From the NCBI GenBank assembly GCA_002433235.1, contig DJHS01000126.1:1-12476 (forward strand): a stretch of DNA of 12,476 nt, read 5' to 3'. Under the pieces are notes generated by a model. The model ran no database searches. It saw only the letters and a program-made list of their open reading frames with translations, and was not told where the DNA came from. A program made the position numbers and the translations under genes. Shown here piece by piece: positions 1 through 6,773 of the stretch; the stretch's first letter is position 1, and each line of letters begins with the position of its first letter. The stretch comes from UBA6614 sp002433235 (GTDB taxonomy: Bacteria; Verrucomicrobiota; Verrucomicrobiia; Limisphaerales; UBA1100).

Positions 1-590
1 CAGGCAATGGCGATGAGGCCGTCGGCCGAGCCTGGTGCAATCACGTCCCCGGCGATTTGCATTTGCACAAACCGATCGTAGGGCAGGTCGTCGTTCAGCG
101 CGCGGATCACCCAGTTGCGGTACGGCCACGAGTGGTTGCGCGGTTGATTGTACTCAAAGCCGTGGCTCTCGCCGTAGTGCACCACATCCAGCCAATGCCG
201 CGCCCAGCGCTCGCCATAATGCGGCGAAGCGAGCAGACGGTTGACCACCTTTTCATAAGCATCCGGCGCTTGATCATTCACAAACGCCTCCATCTCCTTC
301 GGCGAAGGCGGCAGCCCGGTGAGGTCATAGCTGAGCCGCCGAATCAACGTGCGCCGGTCGGCTTCCTGAGAGGGGGAAAGCTTGTTGGCCGTGAGCCGGG
401 AGAGCACAAAGGCATCGATGGAATTACGCGCCCACGCGGCATTCGGCACGAGCGGCACCTCGGGTCGTTTGATGGGCTGCAGGGACCACCAATCTTCGCC
501 GGCCTTCTCGGCACCCGACAACGGCGCGGCCAGCGCGAGGGCCAGTGCGCCGAGAGTGTTACGCAATGATGTCTTTAATGACTTCGCCAT
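1..590 (-). CDS. DUF1549-family secreted protein (PVC type), 3' part beyond the left edge
   Basis: About 196 codons are visible; the rest lies outside the window. The chosen ATG (588-590) gives MAKSLKTSLRNTLGALAL, a classic signal peptide with a Lys/Arg-rich start and an Ala/Leu core, then a probable cleavage near LSGA-EKAG, so the protein is probably exported. The mature part opens with EDWWSLQPIKRPEVP and continues with NSIDAFVLSRL, LIRRLSYDLTGLPPSP, LLASPHYGERWARHWLDV and the following Y-G-E-S-H-G-F segment, the hallmark order of DUF1549; DUF1553 normally follows and would lie off the edge. No CXXCH haem motif precedes DUF1549, so the N-terminal cytochrome-like domain found in many relatives is absent. 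The gene starts 32 bp inside the end of the DUF1501 gene, which implies translational coupling. A downstream TTG (564-566) is a less likely start because it would remove the basic n-region. Biochemical function is unknown. Confidence 0.88.
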   Translation of the reverse strand, partial: MAKSLKTSLRNTLGALALALAAPLSGAEKAGEDWWSLQPIKRPEVPLVPNAAWARNSIDAFVLSRLTANKLSPSQEADRRTLIRRLSYDLTGLPPSPKEMEAFVNDQAPDAYEKVVNRLLASPHYGERWARHWLDVVHYGESHGFEYNQPRNHSWPYRNWVIRALNDDLPYDRFVQMQIAGDVIAPGSADGLIAIA

Positions 591-2019
591 GGACGTCGGT
601 GAGCCGCATGTCGCGACTGCTGAAGCGGATGGTGAGCTTGGTGTGATCCATGCCGAGCAGGTGCAACATGGTGGCGTGGAGATCGTGAATATCGAGGCGT
701 TTATCGACGGCCTTGTAGCCGTACTCGTCGGTGGCGCCATACACGGTGCCGCCTTTCACGCCGCCGCCGGCCATCCAAAGGCTGAAGCCGAAGGGGTTGT
801 GATCGCGTCCGTTGCCGCCCTGCGCGAAGGGGGTGCGGCCGAATTCGCCCATCCACACGACCAGCGTGCTGTCGAGCAGCCCGCGGCTTTCGAGGTCGCC
901 CAGCAAGGCGGCGATGGGTTTGTCGACGGATTTGGCGTTTTTCTCGTGACCGCCCTTGAGGCCGCCGTGTTGATCCCAGCGATCGCCGTTGCCGCCGGTG
1001 CAGGTCAGCTCAATGAACCGCACGCCGCGCTCGACAAGGCGCCGGGCGACCAGGCAGTTGCGGCCAAAAGTGGCCGTATTGCGGAAGGGATCATCGAGGC
1101 CGTAACTTTTCTTGGTCTGCTCGGCCTCGCCCTTGATATCCATCAACTCCGGCACGGCCGCCTGCATGCGGAAGGCCAGCTCATGATTGGTGATGGCCGA
1201 TTCCACCTGGTCGAGCCGACCGATGCGGCCCACCACGCCGGCATCCAGTTTGCGAATGAGATCCAGCTTGTTTTGCTGCAGCTCGGGCGTGGCCTCGGTG
1301 CGGCCAATGTTGGCAATGGGTTTGTCGCCGTACTTAAACACGCTGCCCTGATAGGCCGCCGGTAAAAAGCCGTTGGAAAAACAACCCAGACCGCCGGGCG
1401 GTATGAGGCCGCCATTGAGCACGATGAAGCCCGGCAGATTTTGGTTCGCCGTGCCGAGGCCGTAATTGATCCACGACCCCATGCTCGGCCGGCCCACCTG
1501 GCCGAAGCCGGTGTGCAGAAAATAATTCGCGTTCGTGTGCTCGGAAAACGCCGAGGTCATTGAGCGGATCACCGCCAGCTTGTCCACGTGGCGCGCCACA
1601 TGCGGGAACAGGTCGCTGACCGGAATACCCGCCTGCCCGTAATGCTGAAACTGCCACGGGCTGGCCAGTGTGTTGCCGCGGCTGTTGAACTGGGTGGCCT
1701 CCATCTTCAGTCCGAACGGTTTGCCGTGTTCCTTCTGCAGGCGCGGCTTGGGGTCGAAGGTATCCACGCTCGACGGGCCGCCGTCCATGTAGAGGAAAAT
1801 GATGCTCTTGGCCTTGGACTTGAAGTGCGGCTGCTTGGGCGCCAACGGGCTGGTACCTTTGGCCTGCGCCTCATTCGCCAGCATCGAGGCCAGCGCCAAA
1901 CCGCCAAAGCCATTGGCGCAACGCGCCAGCATCTCCCGCCGGGTTACCGGTGCCTGAGAAAATTGACCGCAATGGTGCATTGGGGAATTGTAAGCCGGAC
2001 TGCTGAGGTTGCCAGCCAT
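559..2019 (-). CDS. DUF1501 family protein (sulfatase/alkaline-phosphatase-like fold), probably Tat-exported
   Basis: 486 residues, full length for the family. A twin-arginine-like signal, TRREML at residues 26-31 followed by GFGGLALASMLANEAQA, points to Tat export of a folded protein. Family landmarks follow: IIFLYMDGGPSSVDTFDPKP (about 73-92), GEFGRTPF before a GRDHNPFGFSLWMAGGGVKGG block, and DIHDLHATMLHLLGMDH near the C-terminus, ending in the usual F-S-S-R-D-M-R-L-T-D-V-H-G-E segment. DUF1501 proteins are related to sulfatases and alkaline phosphatases, but no substrate is established, so the enzymatic role is inference. The ATG at 2017-2019 has a GGGA about 9 bases upstream. An internal ATG (1978-1980, MHHCGQF) resembles the common start of relatives and is a fair alternative, giving 473 residues. 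It is first in a two-gene unit with the overlapping DUF1549 gene downstream; in many PVC genomes the order is the reverse. Confidence 0.93.
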   Translation of the reverse strand: MAGNLSSPAYNSPMHHCGQFSQAPVTRREMLARCANGFGGLALASMLANEAQAKGTSPLAPKQPHFKSKAKSIIFLYMDGGPSSVDTFDPKPRLQKEHGKPFGLKMEATQFNSRGNTLASPWQFQHYGQAGIPVSDLFPHVARHVDKLAVIRSMTSAFSEHTNANYFLHTGFGQVGRPSMGSWINYGLGTANQNLPGFIVLNGGLIPPGGLGCFSNGFLPAAYQGSVFKYGDKPIANIGRTEATPELQQNKLDLIRKLDAGVVGRIGRLDQVESAITNHELAFRMQAAVPELMDIKGEAEQTKKSYGLDDPFRNTATFGRNCLVARRLVERGVRFIELTCTGGNGDRWDQHGGLKGGHEKNAKSVDKPIAALLGDLESRGLLDSTLVVWMGEFGRTPFAQGGNGRDHNPFGFSLWMAGGGVKGGTVYGATDEYGYKAVDKRLDIHDLHATMLHLLGMDHTKLTIRFSSRDMRLTDVHGEVIKDIIA

Positions 2020-2084
2020 AAAGTGTCGTCCCAGCTGCTTGTTTTTTCCTGTGCGGGGCCGTTGGCGTGCGGTAAACCAAGCGC
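2020..2084. promoter_or_regulatory. Divergent spacer between the DUF1501 gene and hisI
   Basis: These 65 bases separate two genes that point away from each other, so promoters for both directions should lie here or extend into the 5' ends of the genes. No convincing -35/-10 pair or operator palindrome is visible. A T-rich run (about 2039-2047) is the only low-GC stretch. The call rests on gene orientation alone. Confidence 0.4.
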
Positions 2085-2468
2085 ATGTCCTTTATTGACG
2101 ACTTGAAGTTTAATGATGACGGACTGATCCCGGCCATCATTCAGGAAGAGGGAACAGGCAGGGTACTGATGATGGCGTGGATGAACGCGGATTCCATCCG
2201 GGACACACTGGAGACGGGCAAGACACATTTTTGGAGCCGCAGTCGGCAGAAATACTGGATGAAGGGGGAAAGCAGCGGCCACACCCAAGCGGTGAAGGAT
2301 TTGGCCTACGATTGCGACCGGGACACGCTGCTCATTCAGGTCACTCAGGAAGGTGCCGCTTGCCATAAGGGCTATAAGAGTTGCTTTTTCACATCCGTGA
2401 AAGAGAACAAGCCGGAAATCACCGAGGAGCGCCTGTTCGATCCGGATGAGGTTTACGGCAAATCGTGA
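2085..2468 (+). CDS. hisI: Phosphoribosyl-AMP cyclohydrolase
   Basis: 127 residues, the normal size for a stand-alone HisI. The enzyme opens the adenine ring of phosphoribosyl-AMP in the third step of histidine synthesis, in the cytoplasm. Visible family signatures are VLMMAWMN (27-34), SRSRQKYWMKGESSGHTQ (51-68), the acidic metal site DCDRD (76-80) and GAACHKGYKSCFF (90-102). Cys77, Cys93 and Cys100 match the three zinc-ligand cysteines known in the family. No HisE (PR-ATP pyrophosphatase) domain is fused, so that activity must be encoded elsewhere. The ATG at 2085 has no strong Shine-Dalgarno sequence. The stop codon overlaps the GTG start of trpE by 4 bases, so the two are co-transcribed and probably translationally coupled. 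Confidence 0.96.
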   Translation: MSFIDDLKFNDDGLIPAIIQEEGTGRVLMMAWMNADSIRDTLETGKTHFWSRSRQKYWMKGESSGHTQAVKDLAYDCDRDTLLIQVTQEGAACHKGYKSCFFTSVKENKPEITEERLFDPDEVYGKS

Positions 2469-3988
2469 GTGCATCAAGCATCCAGCCCACGCAGGAGGAA
2501 TTCCTCGAGTTGGCGCAACGCGGCAACCTAGTGCCGGTGTGCCGCACGATTCTCGCGGATTTTGAAACGCCTCTTTCGGCCTATCAAAAGATTCGCGGTG
2601 ACAGCGAGGCATTCCTGTTTGAGAGCGTGGAAGGCGGAGAGCAGTTGGGCAGATACTCGTTCGTAGGCTGCAATCCACGTGGATTCATCCGCCAACTTGG
2701 CAGCCGTGTGGATGTGATCGAGAGCGGACGAGTCACGGCTTCCTATACCATTTCCATAGAGCCGAACGAAAACCATGTACGCGACGGCCTTGAGGTGGTG
2801 GAAAAAGTCTTGGGCCGCTACAAGCTAGTGGCCCTCCCAGGCTTGCCTCGGTTCACTGGCGGAGCCGTCGGGTTTATTGGGTACGAGTTCATTCACGACG
2901 TGGAACCGGTGGTACCACGCCCGCCCAGTGATGATCTCGGGACACCCACGATGTACTTCCTGCTCGCGGATGAGCTGCTGGTTTTTGACCGGGTTCGCCA
3001 AACCATCACGGTCATTGTAAACGCCATCCTCGAGGACGACGTCAAGCCGGAGGATGCCTACGAAGATGCGGTCAGCGAAATTGATCGGCTGGTTGCCCTG
3101 CTGGAACATCCGATGAAACACAAGCCGGTCTCCCTGCCCGCGCACGCACCGGAGGCACCCTTTAAGTCCAACATGGAAAAAGATGCCTTTCTGGCTCATG
3201 TAGAAAAATCTAAAGAATACATCACTGCCGGAGACATCATCCAGGTGGTGGGGTCGCAGCGTTTTTCCACACCAGTAAAAGCGCAACCACTGGACGTTTA
3301 CCGTGTCGTGCGATCCATCAATCCCTCGCCCTACATGTTTCTGCTGGAACTGAATGGGTTCAGCTTGGTGGGGGCCTCGCCGGAAATCCATGTCCGATGC
3401 GAGGATCGAAAAGTGCAGATTCGGCCCATTGCCGGAACACGCCCGCGCGGGCGAACCGAGGCCGAGGATGCCGCGCATGAGGAGGATCTGTTGGCGGATC
3501 CCAAGGAACGCGCGGAACATGTGATGCTGGTGGACCTGGCGCGGAACGACATTGGCCGGGTTTGCGATTACGGCACCGTGCAGGTGAGCGACCTGATGTC
3601 CATCGAACGGTACAGCCACGTAATGCACATTGTGTCACACGTGACCGGCACCTTGGCTGAATCGCAAACGCCCTATGATCTCATGCGGGTTACCTTTCCC
3701 GCGGGCACGCTGACGGGAGCCCCGAAAATTCGCGCCATGCAGATCATCAGCGAATTTGAGCAAACCGCCCGCGGGCCTTACGGAGGGTGTGTGGGGTACT
3801 TTAGTTTCGGCGGGAACCTCGACTGCTGCATCACCATTCGCACGGCGCTCTTGAAAGATGGCCAAGCGCATGTGCAGGCGGGCGGCGGCTGGGTGAACGA
3901 CTCCGTCCCGGAAAATGAATTTCAAGAAACCGTCAACAAGGCCAAGGCCATGCTCAGGGCGGTGGCCATGGCAGAGCATGGGATGTAG
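2465..3988 (+). CDS. trpE: Anthranilate synthase component I
   Basis: 507 residues, typical length. TrpE converts chorismate to anthranilate, the first committed step of tryptophan synthesis, using ammonia from a TrpG glutaminase that is not in this window. The N-terminal domain has the tryptophan feedback-site region as FLFESVEGGEQLGRYSF (50-66), with LFES where many enzymes have LLES. The chorismate-binding domain (about 235-500) shows NPSPYMF (286-292), PIAGTRPRGR (321-330), the DPKERAEHVMLVDLARND block (345-362), FPAGTLTGAPKIRAMQII (411-428) and GGCVGYFSFGG (440-450). Alanine in PIAGT, where aminodeoxychorismate synthase PabB often has PIKGT, favours TrpE over PabB. Translation starts at GTG within GTGA, overlapping the hisI stop; no in-frame ATG precedes the conserved N-terminus. 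Confidence 0.95.
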   Translation: MSASSIQPTQEEFLELAQRGNLVPVCRTILADFETPLSAYQKIRGDSEAFLFESVEGGEQLGRYSFVGCNPRGFIRQLGSRVDVIESGRVTASYTISIEPNENHVRDGLEVVEKVLGRYKLVALPGLPRFTGGAVGFIGYEFIHDVEPVVPRPPSDDLGTPTMYFLLADELLVFDRVRQTITVIVNAILEDDVKPEDAYEDAVSEIDRLVALLEHPMKHKPVSLPAHAPEAPFKSNMEKDAFLAHVEKSKEYITAGDIIQVVGSQRFSTPVKAQPLDVYRVVRSINPSPYMFLLELNGFSLVGASPEIHVRCEDRKVQIRPIAGTRPRGRTEAEDAAHEEDLLADPKERAEHVMLVDLARNDIGRVCDYGTVQVSDLMSIERYSHVMHIVSHVTGTLAESQTPYDLMRVTFPAGTLTGAPKIRAMQIISEFEQTARGPYGGCVGYFSFGGNLDCCITIRTALLKDGQAHVQAGGGWVNDSVPENEFQETVNKAKAMLRAVAMAEHGM

Positions 3989-4025
3989 CGGGGCGCTTGA
4001 CTTCCGCTTGTTTTGTGGTTTTTTG
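3987..4025 (+). terminator. Possible weak intrinsic terminator after trpE
   Basis: AGCGG (3987-3991) can pair with CCGCT (4004-4008), extended inwards by two G-T wobble pairs. It is followed by a T-rich stretch (TTGTTTTGTGG then TTTTTTG). The stem overlaps the trpE stop codon and is short with an ~8-base loop, so it may only partly separate trpE from the carbonic anhydrase gene. Confidence 0.35.
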
Positions 4026-4074
4026 AGTAAAGTCGGCGTCGATTTGGCCGATTACCTCTTGAATCTCTTTGTTT

Positions 4075-6672
4075 ATGGCCGAGGAAACGACACCCCCGCC
4101 CGAGGCGGATGAGCCGAAGCCGGAGGCTGCCGCCGAGGAAGCGGCGGCACCGGAAGGCACAGATGCGTCGGCAGCTGAGGATGCCCTTGAAGCAGCAGCC
4201 GCCACGGATGACGAGGCCTTGGAAGAAGCGCCGGAGCCGGCGGCTGATAGCGGGGAGACCTCACCCGCCCCTGTGGCAACAGCGACCGCACCAGCAACAG
4301 CCGCGGCTGAAGATGGTAGTGAAGAAGAGGAGGAATTGGAGCCGGCTTATCCGGCGTGGGCGTTCCGCTTGGGATTGGTGTTGACCATCGCAGCCGTCGC
4401 AGCCATCTCGGTTCAGTACGCCAAAAAATTCACGCCTCTGTTGCACGAGGTGGCGGAGTTTCGGGAGTTGGTAAAACGAGCCGAATCGGGCAATGCAACA
4501 GCCCAGCTTCAACTGGCCACGAATTACTTCGATAGTTACCAACAATCCGCGACGGAAGGATTGCCCGATCAGCAGATGCTGGTCCAGGCATACGCATGGG
4601 TCAGCTTGGCGGCGCGTGCCCATGTGCAATCAGAAGATGAAGCCCACGCCAAGGATGGCAATGCAGATGCGGAAACCAGGAAGGAAAATACGAATAAACC
4701 CAAAAAGGAGGAAACTCCGGAAATTTGGATGAGCCGTGGAGTTCAGTTTGCCCTCAAGGCAAATGAAGGAACCCGCAAGGAGAAACACCAAAACTTGGAA
4801 CTGGCCTATAAATGGCTAACTTTGGCTCAAGAGCAGGGGCAAGCTGACCAGAACGCTACCACCGCGCACAACACAGTGAAGCTGGAACTTACTACGTTGG
4901 GTGGTGATTACATTGCCCGGGCAGTCTCGGTGGTGGCCGCGCATCATAAGATGCTCGAATGGCGTGACCTGTTGGATCCGGATGAGCTGGAGAACGCCCA
5001 GAAACGGGCTTCGGTGCACGCGATCAAGGCGGCCACGGGTAACGCCCATGGGCATGGCCACGGGGTTCACTGGACGTACACAGGCATTACGGGGCCGGAG
5101 CATTGGGGGGAGTTGAGCCCGGAATTCTGGATGGCTTCACGGGGGACCCGGCAATCACCCATCAATATTATTCGATCAGAAGCTCGACCGGCGAATTTCC
5201 TGAAAGCCGTGGATTTCCGCTACAATTCGCGCAGCACCTTCGAGGTTCGCAACAATGGCCACACGCTGCACGTGAACGTGACCTCGCCTCCCGGCGAACC
5301 TGAAAACTTGATCACGATTGGAGGGGAACATTACCGGCTCCTTCAGTTTCATTTCCACGCGCAAAGCGAGCACACGCTCGACGGACGCCATTCACCGATG
5401 GAAATGCATTTGGTACATGAGCGGGTTGAGTCCCATGGAAATGAAGAAAATACCGGAGGCAACGAGGCCGGCCACGGAAACGGACATGCCGAGGACACGG
5501 AGCAAAGCAGCCACGGCAAGGGCGGGGGCAAGCAGTTGGCAGTCATCGGCGTGATGATTGAAGAGTTGCCGGAAGACAGCGTGGTGGGACCGCGCAGTGA
5601 TTTTATCCGCAAAGTTTGGGCCACGTTGCCGGCGCTGGAAAAACAAACGCCCAAGTCCGGCAAGGGGGTTCTCATTAACGACATGCATCCAATGGAATTA
5701 CTGCCGGAGGAGGGGCGAAGAAGCTATTACCAATATCGTGGATCGCTGACGACACCGCCCTGCACGGAAAACGTTCTTTGGACGGTACTGGAGGAACCTG
5801 TTTACTACACGAAGGCACAAATTGAGCGGTTTATGGAAATGCCGTTTTTCAAGAAAATTGGGGGCAAAAACAATCGGCCCGTGATGCCGCCAAAGGGGCG
5901 GTTTGTAGTTCGGTATCAGGATTATCCCCGTTGGAGCTATGGAGGCAACACTGGCCCGGAACACTGGGGCAAACTGAATCCAGCCTGGAGCGTTGCGGGC
6001 AAGGGCAAACGGCAATCACCCATCGACATCGTGACGGCACGGGCGGTGGATGGCATGCGACTGGAGCAACCGCTTCAACGGCCCGTGCAAGTGTTCTATA
6101 ACCCCGCGAGCACCGTGAAGGTGGTCAACAACGGCCATACGATTCAGGCCAACTTGGAAATGGATGACAACAACACTATCCTGTTGGGCGGAGAACGTTA
6201 CAACCTACTGCAATTCCATTTCCACCACCGCAGCGAACACAAGATCGATGGCAAGGATTTCCCGATGGAGGTTCACCTAGTGCATGCGCAGGAAGCCAAT
6301 CCGGCCAAGCTGGCGGTGATCGGGGTGATGATTGATGAAGGGCCGGAAAACGCAGCCCTGAAGGAGATTTGGGAGCACCTGCCCAAGCCGACGAGACATG
6401 CCGGGGAACACGATGGCAGCCACCGGGTCGTGCCATCCTACACACTCGATCCCACATCATTAATTTCCCGTGAAGGCGACTACTTCCAGTATCGCGGCTC
6501 GTTAACGACACCGCCTTGCACGGAAAACGTATTCTGGACAGTCATGGAAAAGCCCATCGAAATGTCGCCCGCGCAAATTGAAGCTTTTCGCAAGCTCTTC
6601 CCTCGCAACAATCGGAATGTGCAGAAGACATTTGACCGACTGTTGATGCGCTACGACGTGCCGGGCAATTGA
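4075..6672 (+). CDS. Membrane-anchored protein with Sel1-like region and two tandem alpha-carbonic anhydrase domains
   Basis: 865 residues from ATG 4075; a TTG two codons upstream (4069) is a less likely start, and neither has a clear ribosome site. Order of parts: an acidic Ala/Glu/Pro-rich segment (1-92); one transmembrane helix (about 96-116); a helical region with two Sel1/TPR-like units (about 129-182 and 222-258) split by a charged linker; carbonic anhydrase domain 1 (333-614); domain 2 (620-860). Both catalytic domains look complete. Zinc histidines are H426, H428 and H445 in domain 1 and H715, H717 and H734 in domain 2. Proton-shuttle histidines in NNGHT are H396 and H688. Gatekeeper threonines in LTTPPC are T559 and T811. 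Each should interconvert CO2 and bicarbonate. Typical bacterial alpha enzymes have one such domain of ~230-250 residues behind a signal peptide. The gene is 86 bp after trpE and 101 bp before the aldehyde dehydrogenase gene, so it may be a separate transcript. The physiological role is unknown. Confidence 0.93.
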   Translation: MAEETTPPPEADEPKPEAAAEEAAAPEGTDASAAEDALEAAAATDDEALEEAPEPAADSGETSPAPVATATAPATAAAEDGSEEEEELEPAYPAWAFRLGLVLTIAAVAAISVQYAKKFTPLLHEVAEFRELVKRAESGNATAQLQLATNYFDSYQQSATEGLPDQQMLVQAYAWVSLAARAHVQSEDEAHAKDGNADAETRKENTNKPKKEETPEIWMSRGVQFALKANEGTRKEKHQNLELAYKWLTLAQEQGQADQNATTAHNTVKLELTTLGGDYIARAVSVVAAHHKMLEWRDLLDPDELENAQKRASVHAIKAATGNAHGHGHGVHWTYTGITGPEHWGELSPEFWMASRGTRQSPINIIRSEARPANFLKAVDFRYNSRSTFEVRNNGHTLHVNVTSPPGEPENLITIGGEHYRLLQFHFHAQSEHTLDGRHSPMEMHLVHERVESHGNEENTGGNEAGHGNGHAEDTEQSSHGKGGGKQLAVIGVMIEELPEDSVVGPRSDFIRKVWATLPALEKQTPKSGKGVLINDMHPMELLPEEGRRSYYQYRGSLTTPPCTENVLWTVLEEPVYYTKAQIERFMEMPFFKKIGGKNNRPVMPPKGRFVVRYQDYPRWSYGGNTGPEHWGKLNPAWSVAGKGKRQSPIDIVTARAVDGMRLEQPLQRPVQVFYNPASTVKVVNNGHTIQANLEMDDNNTILLGGERYNLLQFHFHHRSEHKIDGKDFPMEVHLVHAQEANPAKLAVIGVMIDEGPENAALKEIWEHLPKPTRHAGEHDGSHRVVPSYTLDPTSLISREGDYFQYRGSLTTPPCTENVFWTVMEKPIEMSPAQIEAFRKLFPRNNRNVQKTFDRLLMRYDVPGN
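5071..6654 (+). repeat. Internal tandem duplication of the alpha-carbonic anhydrase domain
   Basis: Unit 1 covers 5071-5916 and unit 2 covers 5932-6654, joined by a very short linker. Both have TGPEHWG, RQSPI, NNGHT, LLQFHFH, SEH, HLVH, KLAVIGVMI or QLAVIGVMI, YQYRGSLTTPPC or FQYRGSLTTPPC, and TENV-WTV in the same order. DNA similarity persists, for example ACACCGCC-TGCACGGAAAACGT at about 5751-5774 and 6508-6531. Most of the extra length of unit 1 is a His/Gly/Glu-rich loop (5431-5532) that unit 2 lacks. Confidence 0.9.
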
Positions 6673-6740
6673 CGGGGCGATTTTTTTGTTTGCGCTGGAT
6701 TCGTTTTCTAGGACATTCACTGCGTTCCTTGTAGGGTAAC

Positions 6741-6757
6741 CGCGGCGGCGTGCCGCG
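6741..6757 (+). terminator. GC hairpin before the aldehyde dehydrogenase start (terminator or leader hairpin)
   Basis: CGCGGC (6741-6746) and GCCGCG (6752-6757) are perfect inverted complements around a 5-base loop, followed by CAACTTTTGTATTTTT and then the ATG at 6774. A stem of six G/C pairs and a T-rich tail resemble an intrinsic terminator for the carbonic anhydrase transcript, but the T run is interrupted and lies right at the next start codon. It could equally affect initiation of the downstream gene. It argues against a GTG start at 6750, which would lie inside the hairpin. Confidence 0.35.
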
Positions 6758-6773
6758 CAACTTTTGTATTTTT

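Noticed and set aside
382..1365. A 327-residue plus-strand open frame antisense to the DUF1501 gene
   Set aside because: Its translation has no recognisable family pattern and lies opposite a gene with clear DUF1501 motifs; it is a product of high GC content.
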